Shown one piece after another: positions 44,911-56,499 of a stretch of DNA of 64,000 nt. The stretch's first letter is position 1; every line of letters begins with the position of its first letter. Origin of the DNA: Cyathus striatus (taxonomy: Eukaryota; Basidiomycota; Agaricomycetes; Agaricales; Nidulariaceae); assembly GCA_025738555.1 (NCBI GenBank), contig JAOVFP010000008.1:3162001-3226000 (forward strand), read 5' to 3'. A program made the position numbers and the translations under genes. Below the pieces are notes generated by a model. The model had not been told where the DNA came from. It made no database searches and saw nothing but the letters and a program-made list of their open reading frames with translations.

Positions 44911-47221
44911 ATGCTTACCGATTCTCTCATCCCAAACCCTTCCCATCGCCACGCAGCACCATCTGCTCCATGGCCATGGATGGATATCGATGATGGTACG
45001 ATTTCTATCCTCTTGAAACACTATTTTATTGAATAGCGAAATTCTACTCAACGTCTGAACCCCCAGCAGTAGATCAAACACAATTGATAACGGAGCTACC
45101 CCTATTCCAGAGGACTGTGATCATAACGCATGCGGGGGGACGTGCTGGAAAGAGTACCCTAAATCTCTCTTTCCTAACTGGACCAAGAAACAGGTACAGA
45201 AGAGCAAGATTTGGGACGCCATATACAAGTACAATACAGCTAAAGATTGTATAATACACCATGTCGACGTCAATTCTAAAGGACTGTTCGAAAATACGAA
45301 TTCTTTTAGAACTGTCAACAGTGATACAGAGGGAGCTTGGAAACGTTTTATGGAAGGACAAGTATGTACTTCCAATTTCTATAGTTTGACCATAATTTCT
45401 CAGGTTATCAATTAACTTGGCGATCGCAGTCTTTGAAAGATGTTCGCATCCGAGCATTATTTATAGAGAATCTATCCGGGCCTGTACTTCAGATGCTAGG
45501 GGCAAAGTAAGCACTAAATTTTACTATCCGTATGAACTGATTAATGATATATCTCATATTCAGATACAGTATCGAGCCTTTCTTCTTCTCATCTTCTCTG
45601 AATTGGATACCTTCGAGATACCAAGAAGATGTTAGGCCAGGCGTGGGTGACCGTAAGCGATTCTAATTAATCAATAGCTTGAATCTTACGATAATACCGC
45701 AGATATAACAATAACTATGACGTTTCTAAGGTCTCTTTCAAAATATTATACAGTCGAATCGTCGTCTATTTCTGAAAATACAGCGGTAGAAATGGAGTAT
45801 GGTGACATAAATTCACCATGTACATGAACTAATTAATCGCTACTGAATTAATATGCATGTCTGACCGGACTTTAGTAGAACATGTGATTGATACAAAGGC
45901 GCCTCTAGACATTAGTGTTAAAGGCCACAAACGCCAGTTAATCTTGGATCTCCTCTCTGTCCATTTAGTCAGGAGAAAGGAAGGAAGTATAATCATATCC
46001 TATCATCCCAGTTACGAAAATATCGATACGACGAAGGCATCCTATTTACAGCAACGCATTTTTCTGGCAGGTATATATTAAGATTGAGTATACGTGTTTC
46101 CTGGCTCACAAATCTAAATTAATAGGCCGAAGTGTTTACTGGCAAAATATATTTCAACATTCCCCTGATCCAACATTCGTCCTCCTTATGTTTGTATGGC
46201 ATGCTCTATATGCTTGGGATGAGGCATTGGAAAACCTGTATACCCATATATGCAGTTTTGTTCGTCATTTTCCTTCCTGTGCTCATCTCAAGTATTAATT
46301 TATTCACAGGAGAATGAAGTTCTCACGACGATAAATGCTACCAGCCTTAATACTCAACGATTATACAAAACCCGGGCACATATGCTTCATTATTCGTCGC
46401 TTCTAGAGGACTTTCGAAAAACTGTCGAATTTATTCGTGTTACGCACAATCCTGCTCTGGATTCTCTAGATATCTCAGAGGAGCAGCGAAATTCGAGTAG
46501 AATATATATGAAATGTGAATGTGCAAAACTGCTGGGTGAAATCGCACGACTGGAGAAGGAAAGGTCTATGCAGGATAAGCGGCTCAAGAATGTCATGTCT
46601 CTTGTGAACTTTCGACTCTTTCTCCATTCCGTTTACGAGACTGATCCTTGTTATGTAGGTATTCAGTAGTGTCAGTATAACTGATAGCAAGCATATGCAA
46701 GAGATGACGGAAGCTGCCGCAAGAGATAGTGCAGGTATGTTTGTCGTCTTGGTGGCATTATTGAATAAGCTAACTGGTCGGCAGCTGTATGGTTTCCTCC
46801 ACGCCTTTAAGCTATATCTATACTGATTTTATTGTAGATGAAGCAAATTTCATATCTAACGATGCTATTCCTTCCAGCTTCTTTCGTCGCGGTAAATATA
46901 TATTTCAAGCTCGTGTGTCGACATACTAAACCTGTAACACAGACGGTCTTCGGGATGAATGTGATCGAAATATCCCCTGATACAAACGAAACTCTCTCTC
47001 ATTATTTCGCCACTGCTGTCCCGTTGACCATTGCAACTATATGGATTATTATCGCATTTCAGATTCGAAACATATTGTCTGAGCCCGTCACATTTTGGAA
47101 ACGTGTTGGATGGCCAATTTTCCTCGTAATGAGCTTCTTTGACAAGGACCAGTATGAGGTGAAGGAAGCTATACTACCTCTTTACGGCCAAGATACTGCC
47201 ATCCGAATTAAACATGTTTAA
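44911..47221 (+). pseudogene. CorA-like magnesium transporter, copy 2 (frameshift near the start)
   Basis: Exon 1 (44911-44995) encodes the Pro/His-rich start ending APWPWMDIDD, like copy 1. The exon beginning near 45070 starts in the frame of copy 1 (VDQTQLITEL). The conserved PEDCDHNACGGTCWKEYP block that follows is in another frame: relative to copy 1 one base is missing after GAGCT (~45098). Without correction the frame stops near 45255. The rest is well preserved: ALFIENLSGPVLQMLGAK, HLVRRKEGSIIISYHPSY, the helical region, then MKQISYLTMLFLPASFVA|TVFGMN with the GMN motif after a short intron, and a second transmembrane helix (TIATIWIIIAFQI). The Arg codon that is a stop in copy 1 is intact here. 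Alternative initiation downstream cannot be excluded. Confidence 0.72.
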
Positions 47222-49326
47222 AGCGATTAGTCCCCGAATATTAGGGGAGTGGCGGGTCCCCCATCCTCTCACTTCAATGTATGATTTCCATTTTTTCCTC
47301 GGAATTGATAGACTGGACGTTACCATTTCAATATCGTGAATGCACAATCTAATCATCTAGCTTACTTTTACACTACATACACGTCCTATAATTACTGATT
47401 GCATAATTTTTCGAATATAATGACCATGGATGATTAGCTATATTAGTAATACTAGTAGATACTTTATTTTTCCTGTATAATAATACTTACTGTCGTTCCC
47501 ATACTACATTTTGTAATTATGTGGAGAAATAGGGCGGACAACACTAGGAGGCTTTGCGGCTTAGTTGCAGAACCTTGATATTTGAGATTAATCAAAGTAT
47601 CCAGTACATAGATAAAGTTTAACGTGCGCTTAGTTCGACTTGTGCAAGCACAAAGTCTTAAGCCCAGAGCCCACGACAAGGGAGCACGAGGAAGGATTTC
47701 AAGTATCCCACCCACTCTGGGAAGACATACCTTTATATTCTTCAGCTCAAAAGTTGTCCATGTCAAACCAAAAGAGCGAGCACCAGTATCCCAGAAAGAC
47801 CAAGGAATTAACAAGCTAGACTAGATATTTTGGATAGGAACGGGGTCGAAACGACAAACAAAACATATGCTTCAACGCCAAACCTGGTGGGCATGGCAGC
47901 ACGTATTTTGCCAGTCGGAAAGCCAGGGATAAATTTTGAGGTTTCAGATGTTGTTGACGAGACCAATTGAGACTCCAGCTACTAGATTTACCAGTAAGCA
48001 CACTGCACAAGACCCAGTGCCATCCAGCCAAAAGAGTAAGAACCAGTGTCAAACCAGTGTCCGAGCAATACCAAGAATTTAACGAGCTAGACGAGTCATA
48101 GACCAGGCCCCGAGAAGTTAACTAGCCAGACTAGATATATAGGATAGGAACGTGGTCGAAAAGACAGACGAATACATGTTTAAACGCCAAACCTAAGTTT
48201 GATACAGCACACGTGTATGTATAATGTCAAACCTGGTGGGTACAGCACATATTTGCCGGAGGTGCCATCGGAGAGTACTGACGAATGAGTGTGTCAACAT
48301 ACCTAAGTTGGATATGACGTGTCTAGTGCCGTAATTCCGAACCTGGTGGTACAGCACAGACTCGCCAGATGGTCCATGGATGACTCGCTACCGACGATAT
48401 ATATGCCTTCAACGCCAAACCTAAGTTTCGTAGACGTGGTGCTGATGCCGAACATGGTGGTTACAGCACGTATTTTTCAGTTAGAAAAGCCAGGGATAAG
48501 TTTCGAGGTTTCGGATGTTGTTAAAGAATAAAGGGAACGAGATAGAGCATACGACGGGACAGCTAAGATCAAGATACAGAGAGATAAACAAGGGACATCG
48601 CCAGATGAGCGGTCAGCCACCACATTGAAGAGGGAAAAGCTGATGCTTACAGTACCAGTACGTAGAAGAGAAGCCATTCGAAGAGGATGTCACAAGAGGG
48701 ATAGTAGGATTATAGAGATTAATTACAAGCAAAGTAGTAGAGATGGAAAAGTTGCCATGATTGTGGTTGAGAGGAAAGAGTGAGGGTGGCTGGATTCTCA
48801 TTCGATTGCGCCCAGGCTCTCCATCCGCACGTGATGAAGAACTCTTGCTATGATAAACTTTACCAAGACCCACAGAGTAGAAAATGGACATTATTTAGAG
48901 GCGATTTACGAACACAGATAAACGGTAGTAAAGAAGTTTACTAAATGAATAACTATCACACTGTGGCAGTGGTAGCCTCTGGAGGGGACCTTCTTCAACA
49001 TGGTAAAGCAAGATTTAATTAATACGAAAGGGTGTTGCACGTCATGCATCATGTTCCGTTGGGATATATCTAGTCGGAGCCAATGCGAACATGGCTTATG
49101 CTGTAGTGGAAGTAAGGAAAATGAAAAGAATTAAACGAAGATTAGAACATATGGGTAAGCATGTAAGCATCTATGGGTCCACCTGCACCATCAACGCATC
49201 ACACCTCACTAGTCGGGACACCAAGCCAAAAAAGTCCTTCAGAATTATTGCATTATCCTTGAATAAATAAAGGAGATAACCAAAACATGCGAACCACCAC
49301 CAATAGATTAAGCCTAAGCAGCACAA
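47222..49326. other. intergenic with degenerate ~200-300-bp direct repeats
   Basis: Between about 47760 and 48530 recurring blocks read AACCTGGTGGG...ACAGCACGTATTT, AAGCCAGGGATAA(A/G)TTT and AGCTAGAC(T/G)AG, spaced irregularly in direct orientation. This suggests a decayed tandem repeat. Some blocks were read as short frames, but none looks like a gene. 48540-49326 holds nothing recognisable except the 3' flank of TRM2. Confidence 0.45.
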
Positions 49327-52171
49327 TCAAATCCTCCTCAAAACAGCCACACTCTCCACATGCGCAGTCTGCGGGAACAAATCAAACCCTCTCAAGCTCT
49401 CAAGCCTATACGCCCCCTTCCTCCCTTCAAACGTCCCAGTCTCCTCCAAAATCCACCCAACATCCCTCGCCTGCGTATGCACATTACAGCTAACATACAC
49501 AACTACATCAGCTCCAAACAGCACCAACTGCTTCAAAAACGCCTCGTCGCACCCTTTCCTCGGGGGATCAATCACCACCACCGTCTTGTCCCTAGGAAAC
49601 TCGTGGACCGTACGGAATATTTCCGTAGCGTCGCCAGCGCGGAAGGAGATTTTTGAGGAGGGGATAGAGTTCATCGTTGCGTTGTGTGTTGCGGCGCGGA
49701 TGGATTCGGCAGAGAGTTCGATGCCGGAGATGGTTTGGAAGTAAGGTGAGAGGTTGATTGCAAAGAGACCGGCGCCGCAGTACGTATCTACGAGGTGCGT
49801 TGGAGTGGTAGTGGCTACATCACTGGTAGTAACGGGGTCTGCAGCGGCTGATTCATCAGTAGCGTCCTTCACTCCAGGAGCCCCCCCAGGGAAAATCGAA
49901 TCCCGGACATACTCAACAAGCGGCGTAAGCACTGCATTGTTGTTCTGGAAGAAACTCGACGCATGGTAGTCGAAAAGGAAGGGGCCGACACGTTCGCGCA
50001 CGGTTCCATTATGTGACGTTATGCATATGTGCTTTTCTCCGTTCTCCACCAGTGCTTGATGTGCGGAAGACGAGGAAGCGTCGACAGCAGTCGAAGACGA
50101 CGCATCATCACCACTCAAAGACGACTCAATACCAGCCGACTCAGTAGCATCCAACGTCCCAGACCCAGCAACATCAACAGCCATCCCCTCCTCTACCGGC
50201 AGCGGCAACGGAAGCGGGGTCTCATCCTCTTTCTTACCCGACTCATTCTCAACCGCAATCCTAACAGCCACATCCCACTTATTCTTCAGGCCCTTGCCGA
50301 ACCTAGGCTGCTCGACGTCGAGTGAATCGCGGAAGACGAGGGATACACCTTTGTTGTAGTCGATTATATTGCTGAGGGTTTTGTTAGTCTCAGTTTGGAA
50401 TGGACGGTAGGAGGAGGAAGGAATGAAGGGGGAGAGTGGGGAATGCGGGGAGGAAGGCGAGAAGGAGAGAGAAGGAAGGAGGGCTGGGAGAAAAAGAGGA
50501 AGAAAGGAAGAAGACTACTAATAACAGGAACGTACTTTTGAATGTACGCCCGGACAGGTTTGAGGGCGCGATTAATCACAGGCGTAGCAATTGGACATTC
50601 CTACATTGTTTCGTTAGCACAGTTAACAACGAAACGATAGTTGAAGGGGGGCACGAACCTCAATGTCCATAGTCTTCCTCGTCCCGATCTTGTTAAACCC
50701 AATCTTCAACCACTCCAACTCTTCGCCCTCCGGAGGGGGCCAGCTCACACTCCCCTTATTTATTTCATTCCTCCACTTCCGCGGCGGTGCTTCGAAATGC
50801 GGGGTAAGCTTCGTGCGGTAGCCGTACTGTTTTGGGGAGGGTATCGTCGAGAGGATTGAGGGTAGGTGTTCGGATGGAATGTCTGAAGAAGGCAAATAGG
50901 TGAGTGCGGAAGAGAGGGAGGGAGGGGGACGTACGAGAGTAGTTCTTGTACGCTTTTATTATTACATCTTGTTTCAATTTCAACTGCGTCTCGTAATCCA
51001 GCATCTAACAGGCGTAACACATAAGTACCCTTCAACACTGAAAATCAAAAACAGACCTGATACTGACACCCGGCACACTCGCCAAAGTACTTACACTTCA
51101 CCCTTGAATCATCTCTCAACTCCTTATTAGGCTCCAGCACCTCCACAAGGTCAGCGAACGAGTGCATCCTAGCATGTCTGTATACCCGCGCGCGGACGCG
51201 CTCTCCAGGGAGCACATTAGGAATCATAATCGCCCACGAAGGCTTTGGGTCCGACGCCAGAACTGCAATTCCCTCTCCTGCACCCACCATCAGCCTACGT
51301 CACAAGAGAGAAAAGAAAGAAACGAACCCCCACTCCCCAATTCTCTAACAACACACTCAACAATGCTCAACTCCAACTGATTCTTCTCCGCCATCCCCCA
51401 CCCTTCACCCTTAATAACATCTGGCACATCCGTCTCCCTCCCTTCCGCAACAACCTGACTCACAACATCCTCCCCAAGCACCGCAACCACATCCTTCCAC
51501 ACTACATCCTCAGGCGAACACGGCTCGGGCTCAGCGCCCCTCTTCGCCTTCCGCTTGCTCCTTGCTCCACCTGCCTGTTCCTGCACGCGCAGCCTTTTCG
51601 CGGGTGGCTCAGCGGTGCGTATGGAGGGCGTTGGCGAGGGCGGACCACGCGTCTGTCCTGTTTCTGTCGCCGCCGCCGCCGCTGCTGCTTCAGCTGCCAT
51701 ACGTAGTTGCGATGGGAGAACGATATAACCCGGCTTAAGTAGTGGTCTCGGTAATCCGTGCAATCTTCCCTTTTCACGACCTTTTCGATTAGGTCTTATA
51801 GGAATATAATCCTCTGAATGTTCGTACGTCGACGGCGAAGCGTCAAACTCTGTCCGTGGTCTGCGTTGGTACGTGTCCTCCCTAAAGCGCGAGTTGTCGT
51901 GTCTCGAATAGGATGTATCAAAGTGTGGTTTGCGGTCCCTTGAGTACTCGTTGAAATCTGAGTCTGAGCGTGAGCTGCGGTAGCTCTCTTCACGTGGTTT
52001 TCGCTCCCTCGAGTACGACGATGGTTTTCTAGTCCAATGGTCGTCGAAATCGAAATCACGAGGCTCGTATTCCCAGTCTGAGTCCCTTTTGGAAGCGTAG
52101 GATCTGATGCTGGACCAGGAGAGAGAAGATGAGGGCGAGATAAGAAATCGACGCTGAGCTCGAAGCAGCAT
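49327..52171 (-). CDS. TRM2: tRNA (uracil-5-)-methyltransferase, TRM2-type
   Basis: SAM-dependent enzyme making m5U54 in the T-loop of tRNA. Six exons on the minus strand (52171-51328, 51277-51057, 51004-50935, 50882-50659, 50600-50536, 50371-49327) join in frame to 822 residues. The N-terminal ~280 residues are an extension starting MLLRAQRRFL and containing IRSYAS, a plausible mitochondrial signal, followed by a low-complexity Arg/Ser/Asp-rich segment. Then come a TRAM-like beta domain (GEGIAVLASD), a Cys cluster CKYFGECAGC, and the RumA/TrmA fold: FFQNNN, SAM motif VDTYCGAGLF, VIDPPRKGCDEAF and catalytic Cys in YVSCNVHTQARD. It ends FPQTAHVESVAVL. All catalytic elements are present. The gene is divergent from the small gene at 52340. 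Confidence 0.93.
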
Positions 52172-52339
52172 CTGCGAGCACAAAAATTATATTCTTTGGA
52201 AATTGATAAAATTTGATTGGTGGGTATAGATTATGTAATGAATTGTATCTTATCTTATCTACTAATTACGTGGAGCGTGGTTTCGGCTTATAAATAAGCA
52301 GTTGCTCCTGTACCCCACGTTCCAGCTCTCACTCACGCC
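52172..52339. promoter_or_regulatory. 168-bp bidirectional promoter with TATA box
   Basis: TRM2 (minus, start 52171) and the small gene at 52340 (plus) share this interval. TATAAATA at 52289-52296 lies 44 bp before the plus-strand ATG. Confidence 0.5.
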
Positions 52340-52726
52340 ATGTCGAGGATCGTGAAAGATATCGACGGTAAAACACAGGTCCGCAGTGCTTCATTGTAAG
52401 AATTTTCTATATTTTTCGAACATTTCTAACAGTAAGAGAACAGAACGGACCTTGATGCATTCCTGCAGACATCCACAGAAAAGAAACACGACGCTCCTAA
52501 AGAGGAATCGACCAACGAATGGATAAACAAATTTCTAGACGATTTGCCTCACCAAAAAGAAGTTGAAAATCTTGCGCATAGCCGTGTCAACACCAACACT
52601 ATAAACCATCAAACGAAGTGCTCGGATGATAGATACACTAAGAACATCGAATCGAATACAGAGGACGATGAAGACCTGATTTCCTGGGATGATGTTGAAA
52701 CTATTAAAGCGGGGCAAAAGAACTGA
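52340..52726 (+). CDS. small acidic hypothetical protein
   Basis: The start MSRIVKDID lies 44 bp below a TATA box. The downstream open frame (DLDAFLQTSTEKKHDAPKEE, STNEWINKFLDDLPHQKEVE, ending EDDEDLISWDDVETIKAGQKN) is in a different frame, so a short intron is required. A donor at GAC-G|GTAAAA (about 52367) and acceptor at CAGTAAG (about 52435) restore the frame. This gives about 107 residues, strongly acidic and probably disordered. The exact splice sites are tentative. I do not recognise the family. Confidence 0.5.
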
Positions 52727-53052
52727 GGATAATTCTGTGAGTTGTCATGTTATTTCTGTCAGTGCCACGTTTAGATATGTCTGGGTTATCGTATTGTCCA
52801 CAAGGTGTTCGTAGCACTTAGTAAAGCAGAACCGAGGCTACATATTGATTCAAATATCTAGGTTCATGTCTGGTACATTTTTCATACACCTCGCATCATC
52901 AGATAATGCCCATCCAACTTATCAGTGGTGTTGTACATACTAATAATAGACGATCAATAAAAGATTGAGAAGGATATTACTTTTAATTTTAGAAAAACGA
53001 CAAAAACACGCGTATGCCACAAGTCAGGCCTCAGGACACATCTAACAGTACA
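52727..53052. other. spacer, nothing recognised
   Basis: AT-rich sequence between the small acidic gene and the BTB pair. It contains the probable 5' leader of BTB copy A: the motif ATGCCACAAG recurs upstream of copy B. Confidence 0.4.
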
Positions 53053-53610
53053 ATGTCCTCCCATGCATTCAATGACCCCGCCAACTCCAACATAACACTC
53101 CGTACCTCCGATAATGTGGATTTATACGTCAACCAAACGATCCTCTCAGAAGCATCACCATTCTTCGCCAACACCCTTTCCCAGCCCACACCAAACGAGA
53201 CCGCGATAAACCCCATCATCGATGTTCCCGAACACAGCACCATTCTCGATCCAATTTTACGACTCCGCTACTCAGTTAAAAACCCGACCATAACGAGCAC
53301 TTTACGCTCGCCCCCTGTTACACGTGGAATACACATGAATTCCACCTTTTCATGTGTACTTCACGTGTACTTCATATGTACTACACTCCACCTCAAATGT
53401 ATTAAAATCATCAAATTTCCATTCAAATTTGCGATTTTCATACACATGAAGTACACATGTACAGGTGAAATACTGAAATTCCACATGGAATTGCGAAGTG
53501 AAGTCCACAAGGAATACATGTGAACTAGGTACACTTGTATACTACACATTGTAGTTACTTGTAATATACTCGCCCGTTACTACTTTAATAAAAAGAAATA
53601 TTTTAATATA

Positions 53611-53700
53611 ATGGCACAACAGGGAGTTGAACCATTGACCATAGCTTTGATTGGTAATCACATCAAAAGCAACACATTTACAGCTAAGCCATTGGACCAT
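53611..53700 (-). other. tRNA-like sequence (A-box and B-box) inside the element
   Basis: On the minus strand TGGCTTAGCTG resembles a pol III A box and, about 50 bp on, GGTTCAACTCC resembles a B box (consensus GGTTCGANTCC, with the CpG changed to CpA). ATGG at the 5' end can pair with CCAT at the 3' end. The anticodon arm region is long and could contain an intron. I consider it a tRNA pseudogene or a tRNA-derived segment rather than a working tRNA. Confidence 0.4.
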
Positions 53701-54049
53701 ACATTCACTTTGACACAAAGGCTATATAATGACCTACAGCACATTTCCACGCGCATATGTCATGTGACATATTACTAATGCATTGCCAACTCATCGTTTC
53801 TTGCTCCACCTTCACTCTCCCATCTCCCACTCTCCCTTCCTCTCCCTTCCTCTCCCACTCGCCCACTCTCCCTTTCTCCCTCTCCCATTCTCCCACTCCC
53901 CTCGACTTCTCTTCCCTATCAAGAGGGTAAACTAGCAAGACAACACCAAAAGGCATGAGGGCCATGCACGCAGGGTAGGAGGGGTGGAGGGGTGGAGGAG
54001 TGGAACAACGACAAGCATGTAGGGAAGGAGGGACAGAACAGAGACAAGC

Positions 54050-54530
54050 ATGAAGAGTGGGGATGGCAGGGAAGCGATATATGTAGAGGGTGGCAAAGGT
54101 GGGGAACAATGTGCATGGAGGGCAACAATGATGGGGAACAATGAGCATGGAGGGTGGGAAAGGTGGGGAGCGACGCACGTGGAGGGTGAGGAAGGTGGGG
54201 AACGACACACGTGGAAGGTGAGGGAGGCGGGGAATGACGCACATGGAGGGCGGGAAAGGTGGGGGACAACACGGGTAGAGGGCAAGGAAGGCAGGGAACG
54301 ATACACGTGGAGGGTGGGAAAGGCAGGGAACAGCACACGTGGAGGGCGGGGAAGGTGGGGAAGGTGGGGAACGACGCGTATAGAGGGTGGGGGATGACGC
54401 GCATAGAGGGCAAGGAAGGCGGGGAGCGACAAGCACGTGGACAATGGGGAAGGTGGGGAACGACACATGTGGAGGGTGGAAATGGCAGGATGACAACGAG
54501 TGCACGTAGCGCATTGGGAAGGGAGATGAT
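54050..54530. repeat. 32-bp G-rich minisatellite
   Basis: Tandem units of 32 bp follow GTGGAGGGTGAGGAAGGTGG + GGAACGACACAC, with about 14 copies of varying quality. Because 32 is not a multiple of three, open frames appear on both strands in several registers. These are repeat artefacts, not proteins. The strong G/C strand bias could favour G-rich secondary structure. Confidence 0.85.
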
Positions 54531-55586
54531 AATAGCGAGGGGGGAGAATGTTGGCGATGATGAGGGGGCAGGGCGGGGAAATGATGAGCAGGCAGGGCGG
54601 AGAGTGGGGCACGACATCACATGACTAATACTAAATAATAATAGTTGTATTTAAATAGTTTGAAATATAACATTATTTTTAAATATTTTGAGTGAAGTAC
54701 ACATGGATTCCACATGTACAATTTCATGTGTAGTTCACTTTCTTCATAGCTGAATTCACCTTCTGAATGAAGTTTTTTAAGAAGTGGAATTCACATGTAC
54801 TTCATGTGGAATTAGGTGAAGTGCATGTGGAAATTTTACAATTAAGTGTATTTTTGTGAAGTACACATGTAGTTCACATGGAAATGTGTACTACACGTGG
54901 AGTACACGTGTATAGGTGGGTGAGTGGAAAGTACTGACCATAATGGTCGTCAATATCCACCTGCTAGGGAGTGTCGTAGAAGCAGCTGTAAAATATGGGA
55001 TATCAATATCCTTGGAACCTGACCAGGTAGAAGGGGATTATTTTGGTCCAGAGTGTAGATCGTGAGTGGTATTCAATGTTCATAATGGTATTTTTACTGA
55101 GGATGAGTCTCAGGGGTTTTCAAGGAAGGTTGTATATACCTACTATAGGCATTCATAGTAATGTTAAAATGTCGGGTGGTGCTGTTAAGGCTCGGAAGTG
55201 ACGAATGACGGTCTTCATATGTACATTATTCATCTAACGGGGGGGGCTATGTGGGAAAACATTGGCGAAATGGATGATTTAAAGTGGTATGCATTACAAC
55301 TTGAAACTCAAGAATTAACAACTGTAAGGGTGCTAGTACTCTTCAGAACTATCGAGTGCAAATCTTTAATTCATCTTATGAACTACAGCATATGGGTGGG
55401 TCCAAGAATACGACTTGGAACTGTCACTGTCACCGGGACAGATCTGTATTTTAATTTAAGATCTAAAATTGTACACAAGTTCGAAATCCAAGTCAGAGAT
55501 ACAAACATGCAAATGCCACAAGCTCATATGACCTCCACTCCTCTGCTACTGTGTTCCATAAGCTCATACATCATCATCCACCACCA

Positions 55587-56107
55587 ATGTCTTCCCATCC
55601 ATTCAATGACCCCAACAATTCCGACATAACTCTTCACACCTCAGATAATGTGCATTTCTACGTCTACCGAACCATCCTTTGCGAAGCATCACCCTTCTTT
55701 GCGAATACCCTTCCACAACCAGCATCAGAAACATCAAACCCCATTGTCAATGTTTCCGAACACAGCACCATCCTCAACCCAATTCTATGTCTTTGTTACT
55801 CAGTTGATAGCCCATTAATAGCCATCGATATCAACCTCTTGTGGAGTGTCGTGGAGGCGGCAAGTTTGAAATATGGGATATCAATAGTATCTTTGGAGCA
55901 TGTGGAGTCTCATGAAGAATCAAGAAGGGAACTGGCTCATGATGGTTTTGAAGAGTACACGTCGTGAGTGATGCTATTCCATCAGTGCATGGACAGAATT
56001 TTTCTGATCCTTATCTCAGATTCAAACAAGGAAAGCCATACATGCCCACTATAGGTATTCGTTGTAATGTTAAAACAGTGGGTAGTGGTGTTAAGGCTCA
56101 GAAGTGA
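55587..56107 (+). CDS. short BTB-domain protein, copy B
   Basis: Two exons (55587-55963 and 56020-56107) join without stops to 154 residues. The first ~115 residues are a BTB/POZ core lacking the usual C-terminal extension: NSDITLHTSDNVHFYVYRTI, then EASPFFANTLPQP, VSEHSTILNPIL and LLWSVVEAASLKYGI. The second exon encodes a short tail ending VKAQK. Its existence is supported by the matching exon in copy A. The protein is far shorter than typical BTB proteins of these fungi (300+ residues), so it may be a free BTB module or a degenerate duplicate. Copy A lies 2.5 kb upstream in the same orientation. Confidence 0.65.
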
Positions 56108-56499
56108 CAAATTGTCCTTTCATACTTCACAGCACAATGGAGTTCAGAGATACCAATGAATACCATTCATAATTTTAAACTCTCTGATTCCTGAACTCCA
56201 TCCCTTTAAGCTGAAGAGACTGAATGCGCCATTGCACCTCATTGTCCACTATGTTTGTGATGTCACATCCACTGGCACAGTATCCCATGACCCACATCAC
56301 CTTCCGAAAGATACTCAAGAGCACCAAGGATTGAATTCCAACCAGTCTTTAAAGTGCCCTCTAGGAAAAGTTTGGAAAGATTCTCTAGACATTTCTTGCA
56401 TGTTTTGTCTTCAGGAGAGGCAAACTTACAATTACCGCAACAGCACAGTCAGAGTAGATCAAATATGCAGTCTTTAATGTAAACTTCTTTTATCGAAAT

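Larger units (their letters stand above)
53296..54935. mobile_element. MULE-like element with TACACATG palindromes and minisatellite (1.64 kb)
   Basis: Imperfect inverted ends AGCACTTTACGCTCGCCC (53296) and GGGTGAGTGGAAAGTACT (ending 54935) are flanked by 10-mers GACCATAACG (53286-53295) and GACCATAATG (54936-54945), 9 of 10 identical. Arms of ~200-250 bp on each side are filled with GTACACATG/CATGTGTAC-like palindromes. The interior holds a tRNA-like segment (53611-53700) and a 32-bp G-rich minisatellite. No transposase is present. The insertion disrupts BTB copy A. Confidence 0.85.
53053..55201 (+). pseudogene. short BTB gene, copy A, interrupted by a 1.64-kb insertion
   Basis: The first part (53053-53295) encodes MSSHAFNDPANSNITLRTSD and a BTB core through LRLRYSVKNPTI. 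It then runs into the element at 53296-54935. Past the element the coding sequence resumes in frame as MVVNIHLLGSVVEAAVKYGI (54944-55061), ends at a GTGAGT donor, and a last exon (55114-55201) encodes a basic tail ending KARK. Removing the insertion with one copy of its duplicated target reconnects the frame. The gene is the tandem partner of copy B, including the tail exon. Confidence 0.82.

Noticed and set aside
53705..54624. Several frames over 100-260 codons on both strands (Pro/Ser/His-rich)
   Set aside because: They are different registers of the 32-bp minisatellite; the unit is not a multiple of three, so frames arise automatically.
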